Shown here piece by piece: positions 24,472 to 31,382 of a DNA stretch of 33,363 nt. The stretch's first letter is position 1, and every line of letters starts with the position of its first letter. A program made the position numbers and the translations under genes. The DNA comes from Thermodesulfobacteriaceae bacterium (GTDB lineage: Bacteria > Desulfobacterota > Thermodesulfobacteria > Thermodesulfobacteriales > Thermodesulfatatoraceae). The notes under the pieces were generated by a model. That model was not told where the DNA came from. It saw nothing but the letters and a program-made list of their open reading frames with translations, and searched no databases. The stretch is from NCBI GenBank assembly GCA_015494065.1, contig WGCA01000061.1, forward strand, positions 1 to 33,363. The letters run 5' to 3'.

Positions 24472-25263
24472 GGCATAATAGGCTGGCCGGTGGCACATTC
24501 CCTATCCCCTGCCATGCACAACGCCGCCTTCCAGGCCTACGGAATAAAGGCGGTTTACGGCCTCCTTCCCGTGGCCCCGGAAGAGCTTGAGGCAGCCGTA
24601 AGGGGGCTTTCGGCCCTCAACATCGCCGGGGTTTCGGTCACCATTCCACACAAAGAAGAGGTGATGAAGTATCTTTACCAGATAGACGAAACGGCTCGGC
24701 AGATCGGGGCGGTGAATACCATCTTGAACCGGGAAGGTAAGCTTTACGGTTTCAATACCGACTGGCTCGGGGCCCTGAAGGCCCTTACGGAAAAGATCGA
24801 CCTTACCGGTAAAGAAGCAGTGGTGGTAGGAGCAGGGGGTTCGGCTAAAGCGGTGGTTTACGCCCTGATCCAAGCCGGGGCGCGGGTTTCAGTCTATAAC
24901 CGGACCTTGGCCCGGGCCGAAGAGTTGGCCCGAAGATTCGGGGCCAGGGCCTATCATTTAAAAGAAATAAATGAGGCGCACGGGGACGTTATCGTCCAAA
25001 CCACCAGCGTGGGGCTTAAAGAGGAACGGAGTCCTGTCCCCAAAGAGGTCTTGAGGCGTTTTAAGGTGGCCATGGACCTAGTCTACCAACCACTCATGAC
25101 CAAATTTTTGCGGGATGCCCAGGCGGCAGGCTGCGCAATCGTAGATGGCCTTTCCATGCTGGTCTATCAGGGGATAGAACAATTCAAACTCTGGACGGGT
25201 CTTGAAGCCTCGGCGGCCCTGATGCGTCAAGCAGCGGAAAACGCATTAAAAGGAGCAAATTGA
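24460..25263 (+). CDS. aroE: Shikimate dehydrogenase (NADP+)
   Basis: AroE reduces 3-dehydroshikimate to shikimate. The shikimate site is shown by SLSPAMHNAAF near residues 14-24, the catalytic Lys in TIPHKEEV and Asp in NTDWLGAL. The cofactor domain shows VVGAGGSAKAVVYAL and the NRT motif (VYNRTLARAEEL) expected for NADPH. Near the C-terminus are DLVYQPLMTKF and DGLSMLVYQG. ATG 24460 begins MKVYGIIGWPVAHS, the family N-terminus; an in-frame TTG at 24433 would add nine residues without a ribosome site. It overlaps aroA by one base (TGATG). Confidence 0.95.
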   Translation: MKVYGIIGWPVAHSLSPAMHNAAFQAYGIKAVYGLLPVAPEELEAAVRGLSALNIAGVSVTIPHKEEVMKYLYQIDETARQIGAVNTILNREGKLYGFNTDWLGALKALTEKIDLTGKEAVVVGAGGSAKAVVYALIQAGARVSVYNRTLARAEELARRFGARAYHLKEINEAHGDVIVQTTSVGLKEERSPVPKEVLRRFKVAMDLVYQPLMTKFLRDAQAAGCAIVDGLSMLVYQGIEQFKLWTGLEASAALMRQAAENALKGAN

Positions 25264-26537
25264 TGGAAACCAAAAAAATCGAGCCCCTGACGCGACCTTT
25301 GAAGGCCAAGGTCACGGTGCCTGGGTCCAAAAGTATTACCCAGCGGGCCCTGATCTGTGCCGCCCTGGCGAAAGGAGAAAGTTTGCTCAAGGGGGCCCTG
25401 CGCAGTGAAGACCCGGACCTCCTGGCCACGGCCCTGGCGGCCACCGGGGCCCAGCTTGAATTTTCCTCCGAAGGATTTCGGGTGATAGGGGTGGGAGGGC
25501 GCCCGAGGCTCAGCGGGAAAGAGATCTTCATGGGCAACAACGGTACCGGGACCCGTTTTTTCCTGGCCTACGCCTCCCTGGGAAGGGGCACTCCCCTGGT
25601 GCTTACGGGCACCAAACGCCTGTGTGAACGCCCGGTTAAACCCCTGATAGAAGCGCTCAAAACCTGGGGAGCACATATTGATTACCTCCAGAAAGAGGGA
25701 TTCCTCCCAGTTAAGCTAAAAGGGGAAGGGTTGAGCGGAGGGGAAGTCTCCCTTTCCGTGGCCCAGTCCAGCCAGTTTCTTTCGGCCCTCCTGCTGGTGG
25801 GGCCTTATACCCAAAAAGAGGCCCAGATAAGGCTTACCACCCCCCTGGTCTCACGCCCTTACGTCGACCTTACCGTGGCAGTCATGAGGGCCTTTGGGGG
25901 AGAAATCAAGGAAGCCGGAGGGGTTTTTAAGGTGGCCTCGAGACCCTATCAGGCCCGGTCTTACCTGGTGGAAGGGGACGCCTCAAGCGCCTCTTATTTC
26001 CTGGCCGCCGCGGCCCTGGTGGGCGGAGAGGTGGAAGTCACCAATCTTCCCCGGAACTCCCTTCAGGGAGACGCCGCCTTCTCCGGGCTCCTTTCCCGGA
26101 TGGGGTGCGAAATTTCATTTAACGACGGGGTTCGGGTCGCGAGGAGGCCTGAGCAGCCCCTCAAAGGCATAGAGATCAACATGGGCCGCTATCCAGACCT
26201 CGTGCCCACCCTGGCGGTGGTGGCAGCCTGCGCCCAGGGCAAGACCCTAATCAGAGGGGTCCCGCACCTGCGCTACAAGGAGACGGACCGCCTGGCGGCG
26301 GTGGCCCAGGAGCTTCGCAAGTGTGGGGCGGAGGTGGAGGAACTGGAAGACGGGCTGGTTATTACCGGAGGGCAAAAGCTGCGCGGCGCTGAGATCGAGA
26401 CCTACGAAGACCACCGGATCGCCATGTCCTTTGCGGTGCTTGGGCTGGTGGTCCCAGGGATGGTGATCAAGAACCCGGGCTGTGTGGCGAAGTCCTTTCC
26501 CAATTTCTGGGAGGTACTGGCCAGTCTCTACCAGTGA
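25263..26537 (+). CDS. aroA: 3-phosphoshikimate 1-carboxyvinyltransferase (EPSP synthase)
   Basis: AroA joins shikimate-3-phosphate and phosphoenolpyruvate. Landmarks are VPGSKSITQRALICAAL (19-35), the PEP loop GNNGTGTR (91-98), SVAQSSQFLSALLL, GDASSASYFLAAAAL, RYPDLVPTLAVVAA with the catalytic Asp, LRYKETDRLAA with the catalytic Glu, and YEDHRIAMSFAVLGL. In the PEP loop the residues corresponding to E. coli Ala95 and Pro101 are Asn and Phe. Length is 424 residues. ATG 25263 with AGGAG seven bases upstream is preferred over the TTG immediately before it. It overlaps aroE by one base and aroK by four. Confidence 0.95.
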   Translation: METKKIEPLTRPLKAKVTVPGSKSITQRALICAALAKGESLLKGALRSEDPDLLATALAATGAQLEFSSEGFRVIGVGGRPRLSGKEIFMGNNGTGTRFFLAYASLGRGTPLVLTGTKRLCERPVKPLIEALKTWGAHIDYLQKEGFLPVKLKGEGLSGGEVSLSVAQSSQFLSALLLVGPYTQKEAQIRLTTPLVSRPYVDLTVAVMRAFGGEIKEAGGVFKVASRPYQARSYLVEGDASSASYFLAAAALVGGEVEVTNLPRNSLQGDAAFSGLLSRMGCEISFNDGVRVARRPEQPLKGIEINMGRYPDLVPTLAVVAACAQGKTLIRGVPHLRYKETDRLAAVAQELRKCGAEVEELEDGLVITGGQKLRGAEIETYEDHRIAMSFAVLGLVVPGMVIKNPGCVAKSFPNFWEVLASLYQ

Positions 26538-27079
26538 AGATCATCTTGATTGGTTTCAGGGCAACGGGAAAGACCACCGTGGGCCAGCTCCTGGCCAAAA
26601 GGCTTGCCGTCCCCTTTCTGGACGTAGACCAGTATCTTGAAGAAAAAGAAGGCCAGACCATTGCCGAGATGGTGGCCAAGAAGGGGTGGCCTTATTTTCG
26701 GACCCTTGAGAAAAAGGCCCTCCGGGAGCTGGCCGCCCTCAAGGAAGGGGTCCTGGCGCTCGGGGGCGGAGCGGTTATGCACGAAGAGGAGATGGCACTT
26801 TTACGGAAAAACGCCTGCGTGGTATGGCTCAAAGCCCCGCCGGCCCTGATCCTAAAAAGGTTAAAGCGAGACGAAAAGACCGCAAGCCAGCGCCCGGCCC
26901 TTACGGATATGGCCCTTGCGGCCGAGATCGAAAATTTGCTTAAAAAAAGGGAGCCCCTTTACCGGCGTTTTGCGGATTGGGAGGTGGAAACCGCAGGTCT
27001 CACCCCGGAAGAGATCGTCTCGCGCCTCAAGGCCAAGCTCAGAGAGCTGCGGTGTTTTCCCGGTAGGCGAGGGCGATAA
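26534..27079 (+). CDS. aroK: Shikimate kinase
   Basis: This small P-loop kinase makes shikimate-3-phosphate. The motif GFRATGKTT is at residues 7-15, the shikimate-binding Asp lies in FLDVDQYLE, Arg in PYFRTLE, and LALGGGAVM is the glycine-rich loop; the lid is SQRPALTD. Length 181 residues is slightly above average because of a basic tail (LRCFPGRRGR). GTG 26534 overlaps the aroA stop. The last 41 bases overlap, in antisense, the end of the convergent radical SAM gene, with no terminator between them. Confidence 0.94.
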   Translation: MKIILIGFRATGKTTVGQLLAKRLAVPFLDVDQYLEEKEGQTIAEMVAKKGWPYFRTLEKKALRELAALKEGVLALGGGAVMHEEEMALLRKNACVVWLKAPPALILKRLKRDEKTASQRPALTDMALAAEIENLLKKREPLYRRFADWEVETAGLTPEEIVSRLKAKLRELRCFPGRRGR

Positions 27080-28826
27080 AACGATCCTTTTCGCGAAAAA
27101 CAAGCCTTTTTTGTTCAAGGTCGCGCAAAAAGGCTTCTATTTTCTCGGTGGTCAAGGCCGGAAACCGGGCCTTTACCTCTGAAAGCGTCCGGATATCCTG
27201 GAGAAAGAGGTATATCTCCCGAGAAGTCCCCTTGAGACGGTGGTGCAGGACCTTTCCCCCGGGGGCTACCTGGCGAATAAGGAGGAAATCTCCCCCGTCC
27301 CGGTAAGTGAGGAGGGAGCCGTAGCGGGCGGTAAGGCTTTTCCATTCCCTTTCCCACACCGCTACTTGTTGTCTCACCGGCTGCCAAAGGCGTTTTTGAA
27401 GCCGGCGGTCTCCCACGTAAGACCACACTAAAGGGACAAACCCCCTACGGTATTTTTCCGGCAGCAGGTAGGCGTAGTTGGGGTGGGGGTAAACCCTTTT
27501 CAGGCCGTATTGCCGGGGATGAGAAAAGACGTGTGAACCATAGCCGAGCCAGAAAGAGACGGTGTTAAGGGGCCGGAAGGGGAAGACAAAGGGCAGGACG
27601 GAAAGGGTTTCTTCGACTTCCTCCGGGGTGCTTCCGGGAAACTCCAGAATAAGGTTGGCTTCAAGACGCAGGCCTGCTTCAGCGCAATGTCTCATCGCCG
27701 CTACGTTGTCAATGGTTGTAGTGCCTTTGTTCAGCCGGTTAAGAAGTGAGGTGCTTAAGGCCTCGATCCCGATTTGTACCCATTTAAGCCCTCCCCGGGC
27801 AAAGAGCAGGTAATCCCGGCGGGGATGGACCGCCCTTAGCTCGGCAAAAAACCGGTAGTCTCTCTGGTGTTGGGCCAGCTTTTCAAAGAGGGCGCGGGCC
27901 TCCTTGGGCGATAAGGCGTTGTCCATGAAGGCGAAATCCAGAAACCCGGCCCGGGCGTGGGCCTCGACTTCGCGCAGCACTTTGGCCAGAGGTTTTTGGC
28001 GAAACCCCTGCCATTGGAGGTTAAGGTTGCAGAAGCGACATTTGAACCACCAGCAACCTCGGCTGGCCTCCAGGGGAATCAGGGGGAAAAAGTGCTTATC
28101 CGGTGGAAGCGCAAGGACTTCGCGCAGATAATCCTCGTAGATAGGGCTTGGGAGTTCGTCACCCGGAAGGACCAGCGTCCCCCCGCCCCGGATCTCAGGG
28201 CCGGCCCGGTAAAAGACGCCCCTTTCAGGTAAAGGTTCCTGGCTCAAAAGGTGTCTTAAGAGGAGAAAAAGGGGCCTTTCCCCCTCGCCGTTGACTACAA
28301 AATCAACCCAGGGAAAGCGCGCCAGAAGGCTCCGCCCCAGTTCCTTGGCGCAGGAAGAACCCCCGAAGATGACCACCAACTCGGGAAATCTTTCCTTAAG
28401 CCACCTAGCGGCCCAAAGCGAGGCCCCCAGTTGGTTAAGACAGACCGAAATCCCCACCGCCTGATAAGCGGCCCAATCGATACGGCTTAGATAAGTCGTA
28501 AGACTTTTTTCCAGGAGACCAAGGGTCTTATCAAAGTCCAGAAAGAGCCCCCGCCTTTTGGCTTCCTTCTGGGCCAGAGCCCGGGCCCTTTTCCTCATTT
28601 CCGGGAAGAGGAGGGCAAAAGAGAGGGCCTCTGAAAGCCCGCTACTCTGAGAGATTTGGTGGTAAAGCTCATAGCCCAGTTGGGCCGCCACCCAGAGATA
28701 GGGGTGGTAGTTATCGACTACAAGTTCCGGCCAGACCGTGCGCAGATATCCTTTAAGGGCGCCAAGCTGTACGGAAGGCCGGCTAAAGATGGGCCAGGGT
28801 AGCGCAAGGAGGGCAAATTTTTTCAT
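27039..28826 (-). CDS. Cobalamin-binding-domain radical SAM protein, RiPP-maturation-1-like, unusual CX4CX2C motif
   Basis: The 595-residue protein resembles the cobalamin-dependent radical SAM family named RiPP maturation radical SAM protein 1. Its N-terminus has LPWPIFSRPSVQLGALKGYL and a B12-binding-like region (VFGGSSC-type loop VVIFGGSSCA near 151-160, NGEGE near 179). The radical SAM domain opens LEASRGCWWFKCRFCNLN with Cys258, Cys263 and Cys266, so CX4CX2C; family members usually read GCWW with CX7CX2C. DNAL and IGIEALSTSLLNRL follow. A winged-helix-like tail (about 515-590, GTSREIYLFLQDIRTL) ends it. It overlaps the BtuF-like gene by four bases (ATGA). I found no precursor peptide gene nearby. 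Substrate and product are unknown. Confidence 0.82.
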   Translation of the reverse strand: MKKFALLALPWPIFSRPSVQLGALKGYLRTVWPELVVDNYHPYLWVAAQLGYELYHQISQSSGLSEALSFALLFPEMRKRARALAQKEAKRRGLFLDFDKTLGLLEKSLTTYLSRIDWAAYQAVGISVCLNQLGASLWAARWLKERFPELVVIFGGSSCAKELGRSLLARFPWVDFVVNGEGERPLFLLLRHLLSQEPLPERGVFYRAGPEIRGGGTLVLPGDELPSPIYEDYLREVLALPPDKHFFPLIPLEASRGCWWFKCRFCNLNLQWQGFRQKPLAKVLREVEAHARAGFLDFAFMDNALSPKEARALFEKLAQHQRDYRFFAELRAVHPRRDYLLFARGGLKWVQIGIEALSTSLLNRLNKGTTTIDNVAAMRHCAEAGLRLEANLILEFPGSTPEEVEETLSVLPFVFPFRPLNTVSFWLGYGSHVFSHPRQYGLKRVYPHPNYAYLLPEKYRRGFVPLVWSYVGDRRLQKRLWQPVRQQVAVWEREWKSLTARYGSLLTYRDGGDFLLIRQVAPGGKVLHHRLKGTSREIYLFLQDIRTLSEVKARFPALTTEKIEAFLRDLEQKRLVFREKDRFIALAYRENTAAL

Positions 28827-29722
28827 GGTAACTCTGGGTGGAGTATTTTGACCATTTCTTCCAGGGCCTTGATGATCCTGGGACCAGGCCGGGCGAACAA
28901 AAATTCGTCCACGTAATAGACCCGCCCGGCGGCCACCGCGGGGATTACCTTTAAAAAGGGTCTCTTGGCCACCGGCAAAGGGTTTTTGTTCATGGGGCCC
29001 AATTGGACGATATAGACTTCGGGAGCCAGCTTGATAATTAATTCCGGGGCCACTCTTACGAATTTTTTGGGGACCTGGATCACGTTTTGCCCTCCGGCTT
29101 TGGTAATCAGGTCGTTTACGATGTGTCTTTGGCCAGCAGCCAAAAGGGTAGGGTATGAGACCTCGTAAAAGACCCGGGGGCGCTTTTTCACCCTTGCCAC
29201 CCGGGCCTCAAGCTCCTGGCATTTTCTTTTCATACGGGCCACCAGCGCCTGGGCTGCTTCCCGGCGGCCCAGGAGGATCCCCACCCGTTCTATGGTAGAA
29301 AACACCGCCTCTACGGTGTAAGCGTTAAAAACCGCCACTTTCAGCCCGTGGGCCTCAAGCTCCTTTACCGCCAGCAGCCCTCCCCGGGAGACCGAGCCCT
29401 GAAGGACCAGATCAGGCTTTAGGGAAAGAATGATTTCCAGGTTGGGGCGGAGGTGGGTCCCTACTTTGAGCTTGTCCCGCACGCAGGGGGGATAGGTCTC
29501 GTGCGCCGTCACCCCTACGATGTTTTCGCATTTACCCAGGACGGTCACGGTCTCGGTGAGGGCCCCGTAAAGGGAGACAATTCTTTGGGCTGGCTCCTCA
29601 AGGGTGACCTCCTGACCACGGTCATCAACGATCTTTAAAAGGGCCAGGGCGTTTCTGGGACCTATTAAGCCTAATACGAGCGCCAATAATAACAAAAATA
29701 ATTGTTTCCGCCGGTAGGGCAT
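28823..29722 (-). CDS. BtuF/FecB-type periplasmic substrate-binding protein of an ABC transporter
   Basis: This is a class III binding protein for cobalamin, heme or a siderophore. A signal peptide begins MPYRRKQLFLLLLALVLGL and ends around ALA; no lipobox Cys is evident. The domain shows VTLEEPAQRIVSLYGALTET, LKPDLVLQGSVSRGG, VERVGILLGRREAAQALVAR-like IERVGILLG and VYYVDEFLFARPGPRI, all typical of the TroA/BtuF fold. I chose ATG 29722; a start at 29791 would precede the signal peptide by 23 unlikely residues and run into purQ. No permease or ATPase gene adjoins it. Its partner, a cobalamin-type radical SAM gene, makes corrinoid the best guess for ligand. Confidence 0.85.
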   Translation of the reverse strand: MPYRRKQLFLLLLALVLGLIGPRNALALLKIVDDRGQEVTLEEPAQRIVSLYGALTETVTVLGKCENIVGVTAHETYPPCVRDKLKVGTHLRPNLEIILSLKPDLVLQGSVSRGGLLAVKELEAHGLKVAVFNAYTVEAVFSTIERVGILLGRREAAQALVARMKRKCQELEARVARVKKRPRVFYEVSYPTLLAAGQRHIVNDLITKAGGQNVIQVPKKFVRVAPELIIKLAPEVYIVQLGPMNKNPLPVAKRPFLKVIPAVAAGRVYYVDEFLFARPGPRIIKALEEMVKILHPELP

Positions 29723-29737
29723 GTTAAATGTAAACCA

Positions 29738-29761
29738 CCGCTTAAGAAAATACGCAAGCGG
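29738..29761. repeat. Inverted repeat between divergent BtuF-like and purQ genes
   Basis: CCGCTT (29738-29743) and AAGCGG (29756-29761) flank 12 bases in the 46-base gap between the two divergent starts. The right arm touches the purQ ribosome site GGAGG (29760-29764). It could be an operator or a hairpin that hides that site. Confidence 0.35.
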
Positions 29762-29768
29762 AGGCCCC

Positions 29769-30590
29769 ATGTCCCGGAAAGTAAAGGTCATCGTTACCGC
29801 CGGTTACGGCACCAATTGCGAAAGAGAAACCGCTTACGCCTGTAAAAAGGCAGGTGCGGAACAGGTTGACATCGTCCATTTAAGTGACCTTATTTACGGT
29901 CACGCCCGCCTTGACGCTTACCACCTCCTGTGTTTACCCGGGGGCTTTTTGGACGGAGACCATCTGGGTGCGGCCCAGGCTGGGGCCCATCGTTTCCGCT
30001 ACGCCCGGGTCAAAGAGAGCGGGGAAAGATTGCTTGACCAGCTTTTGAAATTAATCGACCAGGGCGGGTTGATAATCGGGATATGTAACGGTTTCCAGCT
30101 CCTGGTCAAGCTGGGTCTCCTGCCCGGTTTCGGGGGAAACTACGACCAGCGGTTGACTAGTCTTACCTACAATGATTCGGGTCGCTTTGAAGACCGTTGG
30201 GTCAAATTGAAGATAAATACAAACTCTCCCTGCGTCTTTACCAAAGGCCTTGAAACCTTGTATCTACCGGTGCGCCACGGGGAGGGAAAGTTCGTGACCA
30301 AAGACGAAGAGGTGCTGGAAAGGCTTAAGCAAAACGAACAAATAGTTTGCCAATACGTAGATCCCAAAACCGGTGCGCCAACCCAGACCTATCCGTACAA
30401 CCCCAACGGGTCCCTTGAGGCCATCGCCGGCATCTGTGATGAGACCGGGCGCATCTTTGGGCTTATGCCGCACCCGGAAGCCTACAATCATTTCACCAAC
30501 CACCCCCGCTGGCGCCGGGGAGAAGAAGACCCGCTGGGTCTGGTACTTTTCAAAAACGCCGTAGCCTATATCCGGGAAAACCTGCTTTAG
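29769..30590 (+). CDS. purQ: Phosphoribosylformylglycinamidine synthase subunit PurQ (class I glutamine amidotransferase)
   Basis: PurQ supplies ammonia from glutamine to PurL for FGAM formation in purine synthesis. The N-terminus KVIVTAGYGTNCERETAYA fits the family, LCLPGGFLDGDHLGAA follows, the nucleophile is Cys106 in GICNGFQLL, and His/Glu are in GLMPHPEAYNH near residue 240. At 273 residues it is the longer PurQ form rather than the roughly 225-residue PurS-dependent form. ATG 29769 has GGAGG four bases upstream; an ATG at 29721 in frame is rejected because its 16 extra residues do not fit. tatC follows with no gap. Neither purL nor purS is in view. Confidence 0.9.
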   Translation: MSRKVKVIVTAGYGTNCERETAYACKKAGAEQVDIVHLSDLIYGHARLDAYHLLCLPGGFLDGDHLGAAQAGAHRFRYARVKESGERLLDQLLKLIDQGGLIIGICNGFQLLVKLGLLPGFGGNYDQRLTSLTYNDSGRFEDRWVKLKINTNSPCVFTKGLETLYLPVRHGEGKFVTKDEEVLERLKQNEQIVCQYVDPKTGAPTQTYPYNPNGSLEAIAGICDETGRIFGLMPHPEAYNHFTNHPRWRRGEEDPLGLVLFKNAVAYIRENLL

Positions 30591-31301
30591 ATGGCCGAAA
30601 AGAGCGCTCCGGCATCCTTGGAACTCCTGGGGGAGGCCCTCCTCTCCATAAGGAAAAGGTTAATCCTGGCCGGTGCCTTATTTCTCATCCTGACCGTCTC
30701 TTTCTATTTTCTTTCACCCCGCATCTTGGCCACCGTACAGAGACACCTGGGGCAAGAACTGGCCTTTTTTGGGGTGATGGAGCCCTTTCTCGCCCTGCTC
30801 AAGATTGCCCTGGCCTGCGCCGCCCTGATCATGGTGCCTTATTTCCTGTGGCTTTGCTGGTTGATCATCTCAAGTCTTTTTGGCTTTCGTAAAAGTACAG
30901 GTCTGCTTTTCATCTTCTCGGGTATGTTCCTTTTTTACGGCGGGGTGGCGTTTTGCTATTTGGTGACCCTACCTTACGGGGTTAAATTTTTGCTTTCTTT
31001 TCAAAAAGAAGACATTGTCCCCACTATTTCCGTGGGGCACTTCGTGAATTTCGTAGGCCTTTTCCTGCTGGCTTTTGGTATCATTTTTGAGCTCCCCCTT
31101 ATAATGGTCACCCTGGCCCGGGCCGGGGTACTTGATCCCCGAAAGGTAAGCCGATTCCGACGCCACGCCATTCTGGTTATCACTATTCTGGCCGCCATCC
31201 TCACCCCCACCCCGGACGTGTTCAACCTGGCCCTCATGGCAGTGCCCCTTTACCTACTTTTTGAAGTGGGGCTTTTGGTTAGCAAACTTGCCACCCGTTA
31301 G
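30591..31301 (+). CDS. tatC: Twin-arginine translocase subunit TatC
   Basis: TatC is the inner-membrane receptor for folded twin-arginine substrates. About six hydrophobic helices are visible, beginning RLILAGALFLILTVSFYFL. Typical features are FFGVMEPFLALLKIAL after helix 1, the periplasmic FVNFVGLFLLAFGIIFELPL with the key Glu, and AILTPTPDVFNLALMAVPLYLLFE near the end. The usual HLxELRxRL start is weakened to LLGEALLSIRKRL. At 236 residues it is a normal TatC. It directly abuts purQ and has no clear ribosome site. No tatA or tatB gene is adjacent. Confidence 0.93.
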   Translation: MAEKSAPASLELLGEALLSIRKRLILAGALFLILTVSFYFLSPRILATVQRHLGQELAFFGVMEPFLALLKIALACAALIMVPYFLWLCWLIISSLFGFRKSTGLLFIFSGMFLFYGGVAFCYLVTLPYGVKFLLSFQKEDIVPTISVGHFVNFVGLFLLAFGIIFELPLIMVTLARAGVLDPRKVSRFRRHAILVITILAAILTPTPDVFNLALMAVPLYLLFEVGLLVSKLATR

Positions 31302-31320
31302 GTCTCTCTAACGGGGTATT
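31294..31320 (+). terminator. Putative intrinsic terminator at the end of tatC
   Basis: CCCGTTAG (31294-31301) and CTAACGGG (31308-31315) make a perfect 8-base stem with a 6-base loop, followed by GTATTTCTT. The left arm includes the tatC stop codon. The T tract is short and interrupted, so efficiency is uncertain. Confidence 0.65.
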
Positions 31321-31382
31321 TCTTGGCGAACCAGCTACGTCAACTAAGAGTCTGTTCGGAATAGAATGTTCTTAAATTGATT

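Noticed and set aside
29723-29790. Cobalamin riboswitch before the BtuF-like gene
   Set aside because: The gap is only 46 bases and no B12-box-like sequence was seen; none was seen before the cbi genes either.
31321-31382. Small gene or RNA between tatC and the histidine kinase
   Set aside because: No open frame with a ribosome site and no convincing stem beyond the terminator; I see nothing further in it.
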